DNA of 7,052 bases from Anaerolineae bacterium. Lineage in GTDB: Bacteria > Chloroflexota > Anaerolineae > Anaerolineales > Villigracilaceae. A program made the translations under genes and the position numbers. The stretch spans positions 1-7,052 of the forward strand of contig RFJH01000262.1 in assembly GCA_003694975.1 (NCBI GenBank). Reading direction: 5' to 3'. Below are positions 6,221 through 7,052 of the stretch, one piece after another. Numbering within the stretch: the first letter of the stretch is position 1; each line of letters begins with the position of its first letter. The notes under the pieces were generated by a model, which was not told the DNA's origin, did not search any database, and saw only the letters and a program-made list of their open reading frames with translations.

Positions 6221-7052
6221 GGCATCCTCTCTTCTTCATCGGTTGTCAGATTTTGTTCGGCGTTCAGTTCGCGGGCGCGTTCGTCCCCGCTCAGAGTCAC
6301 CTTGCGGGCGAAGATCAGAAAGCCGGTGTGCGCCACCATGCGGTCGGTGGGGCGCAAGCGAGTCGGCTCCGGCTTGTAATAACGCAACAGAATCTCGCAG
6401 ACCTCCACGAAGGCGAACTGATTGCGTCGCAGGGCGGTGAGCAACTTCGTGACCTGGTTGAAGGTCGGCAGGAGCGAGCCGAAGAAGCCACCCGGCTTGA
6501 GCGCGGCGCGCACCTGGGGGATGTACTCCCAGGGGTTGACCACGTCCAGGAAGAAGGCGTCCGCGTCGGTCTCGTCGAAGCCTTCGGCGATGTCGCGCAG
6601 TTTGAAGTCCACGCGCGCTTCGAGGCCGAGGCGTTCCACGTTGCGGCGCGCCAGTTCCTGCATCTCCGGGCGTTGTTCGTAGGAGACCACGCGTCCCTGC
6701 GGGCCGACGGCATAGGCCAGGGCGATGGTCAGCGAACCGGAGCCGGTGCCGGCCTCCAACACACGTTGACCCGGGCCAATGCCCATCGTGACGAGGATGA
6801 AGCCGATATCTTTCGGGTAGAGAATCTGCGTTCGACGCGGCAGGTCGCGCAACAGGTCGGCCAGGGAAGGTTGCAGGAGGAAAAAGGGGCTGCCTTGATG
6901 GCTGAAGACCTGCGTTCCCCAGGGTAGACCAATCAGGTCATCGTGTCGTAAGACGCCGCGATGGGTGTGCAGTTCCTTACCAGGGGTCAGCGTAATGAGA
7001 AAATACTTATGCCGCAGGCCGACCAGTTGTGCCAGGTCACCGGCCCGGGCGT
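6217..7052 (-). CDS. trmI: tRNA (adenine-58-N1)-methyltransferase TrmI, 5' end beyond the window
   Basis: TrmI methylates N1 of A58 in the tRNA T-loop using S-adenosylmethionine, usually as a homotetramer. The frame is open without a stop from TGA 6217-6219 to the right edge, giving 277 visible residues. Bacterial TrmI is about 255-280, so only a few N-terminal residues are probably missing. The visible part starts in the N-terminal beta domain (GDLAQLVGLRHKYFLITL, then GKELHTHRGVLRHDDLIG), followed by PSLADLLRDLPRRTQILYPKD (61-81, given here without its flanks). SAM motif I is VLEAGTGSGSLT (97-108), the acidic loop is SYEQRPE (123-129), and the catalytic-type D169 sits in FLDVVNPWEY, where many homologues have D-x-x-E-P-W or D-x-P-x-P-W. 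A TTG at 6852 is only an internal codon. An acidic tail (DEEERMP) ends the protein. Confidence 0.95.
   Translation of the reverse strand, partial: ARAGDLAQLVGLRHKYFLITLTPGKELHTHRGVLRHDDLIGLPWGTQVFSHQGSPFFLLQPSLADLLRDLPRRTQILYPKDIGFILVTMGIGPGQRVLEAGTGSGSLTIALAYAVGPQGRVVSYEQRPEMQELARRNVERLGLEARVDFKLRDIAEGFDETDADAFFLDVVNPWEYIPQVRAALKPGGFFGSLLPTFNQVTKLLTALRRNQFAFVEVCEILLRYYKPEPTRLRPTDRMVAHTGFLIFARKVTLSGDERARELNAEQNLTTDEEERMP

Noticed and set aside
6850..6852. TTG at 6852 as the start of trmI
   Set aside because: The frame stays open to the right edge and the upstream translation matches the TrmI N-terminal domain, so this codon is an internal leucine and no frameshift is needed.

Overview
The window looks like part of the chromosome of a moderately GC-rich bacterium, and my best guess is Chloroflexota, Anaerolineae-like. 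That guess rests on the TrmI, CoA-pyrophosphatase and pyrimidine-nucleoside phosphorylase sequences and on the TPR protein with a long acidic linker carrying repeated P-[DE]-W-L motifs. It comes from recalled family resemblance, not from a search. I see no mobile element, CRISPR array, tRNA or rRNA, so this is mainly a housekeeping region.

Layout: a short + strand block enters from the left, with the 3' end of an unrecognised gene (1-198) followed at once by rsfS (199-555), the ribosome silencing factor. It converges on a long - strand block. Read 5'->3' on the - strand, that block is: trmI (enters from the right edge, start outside the window), a TPR-like/zinc-ribbon protein (4-nt ATGA overlap with trmI), a NUDIX CoA-pyrophosphatase-type hydrolase (21-nt gap), a 146-nt gap with a weak promoter candidate, pdp (pyrimidine-nucleoside phosphorylase), a 60-nt gap, a 782-residue TPR protein, a 72-nt gap holding two hairpins, and ndk (nucleoside diphosphate kinase). 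A rho-independent terminator oriented for the - strand lies between ndk and rsfS.

Functional themes: trmI (tRNA m1A58) and rsfS act in translation. pdp, ndk and the NUDIX hydrolase act in nucleotide and cofactor turnover. The trmI, zinc-ribbon and NUDIX genes are packed tightly enough to be one transcript. pdp and the TPR gene may form a second, and ndk may be uncoupled from it by the terminator just ahead of its ribosome binding site.

The most unusual item is the TPR protein. Its N-terminal TPR block and short C-terminal TPR segment are separated by about 400 residues of Pro/Glu-rich, probably disordered sequence. That linker carries ten spaced copies of a W-[LVI]-x-x-(hydrophobic) short linear motif, which looks like a multivalent docking array of unknown partner. 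The trmI-coupled TPR/zinc-ribbon protein is the second candidate for undescribed biology. I found no convincing evidence of a wholly new multi-gene system.
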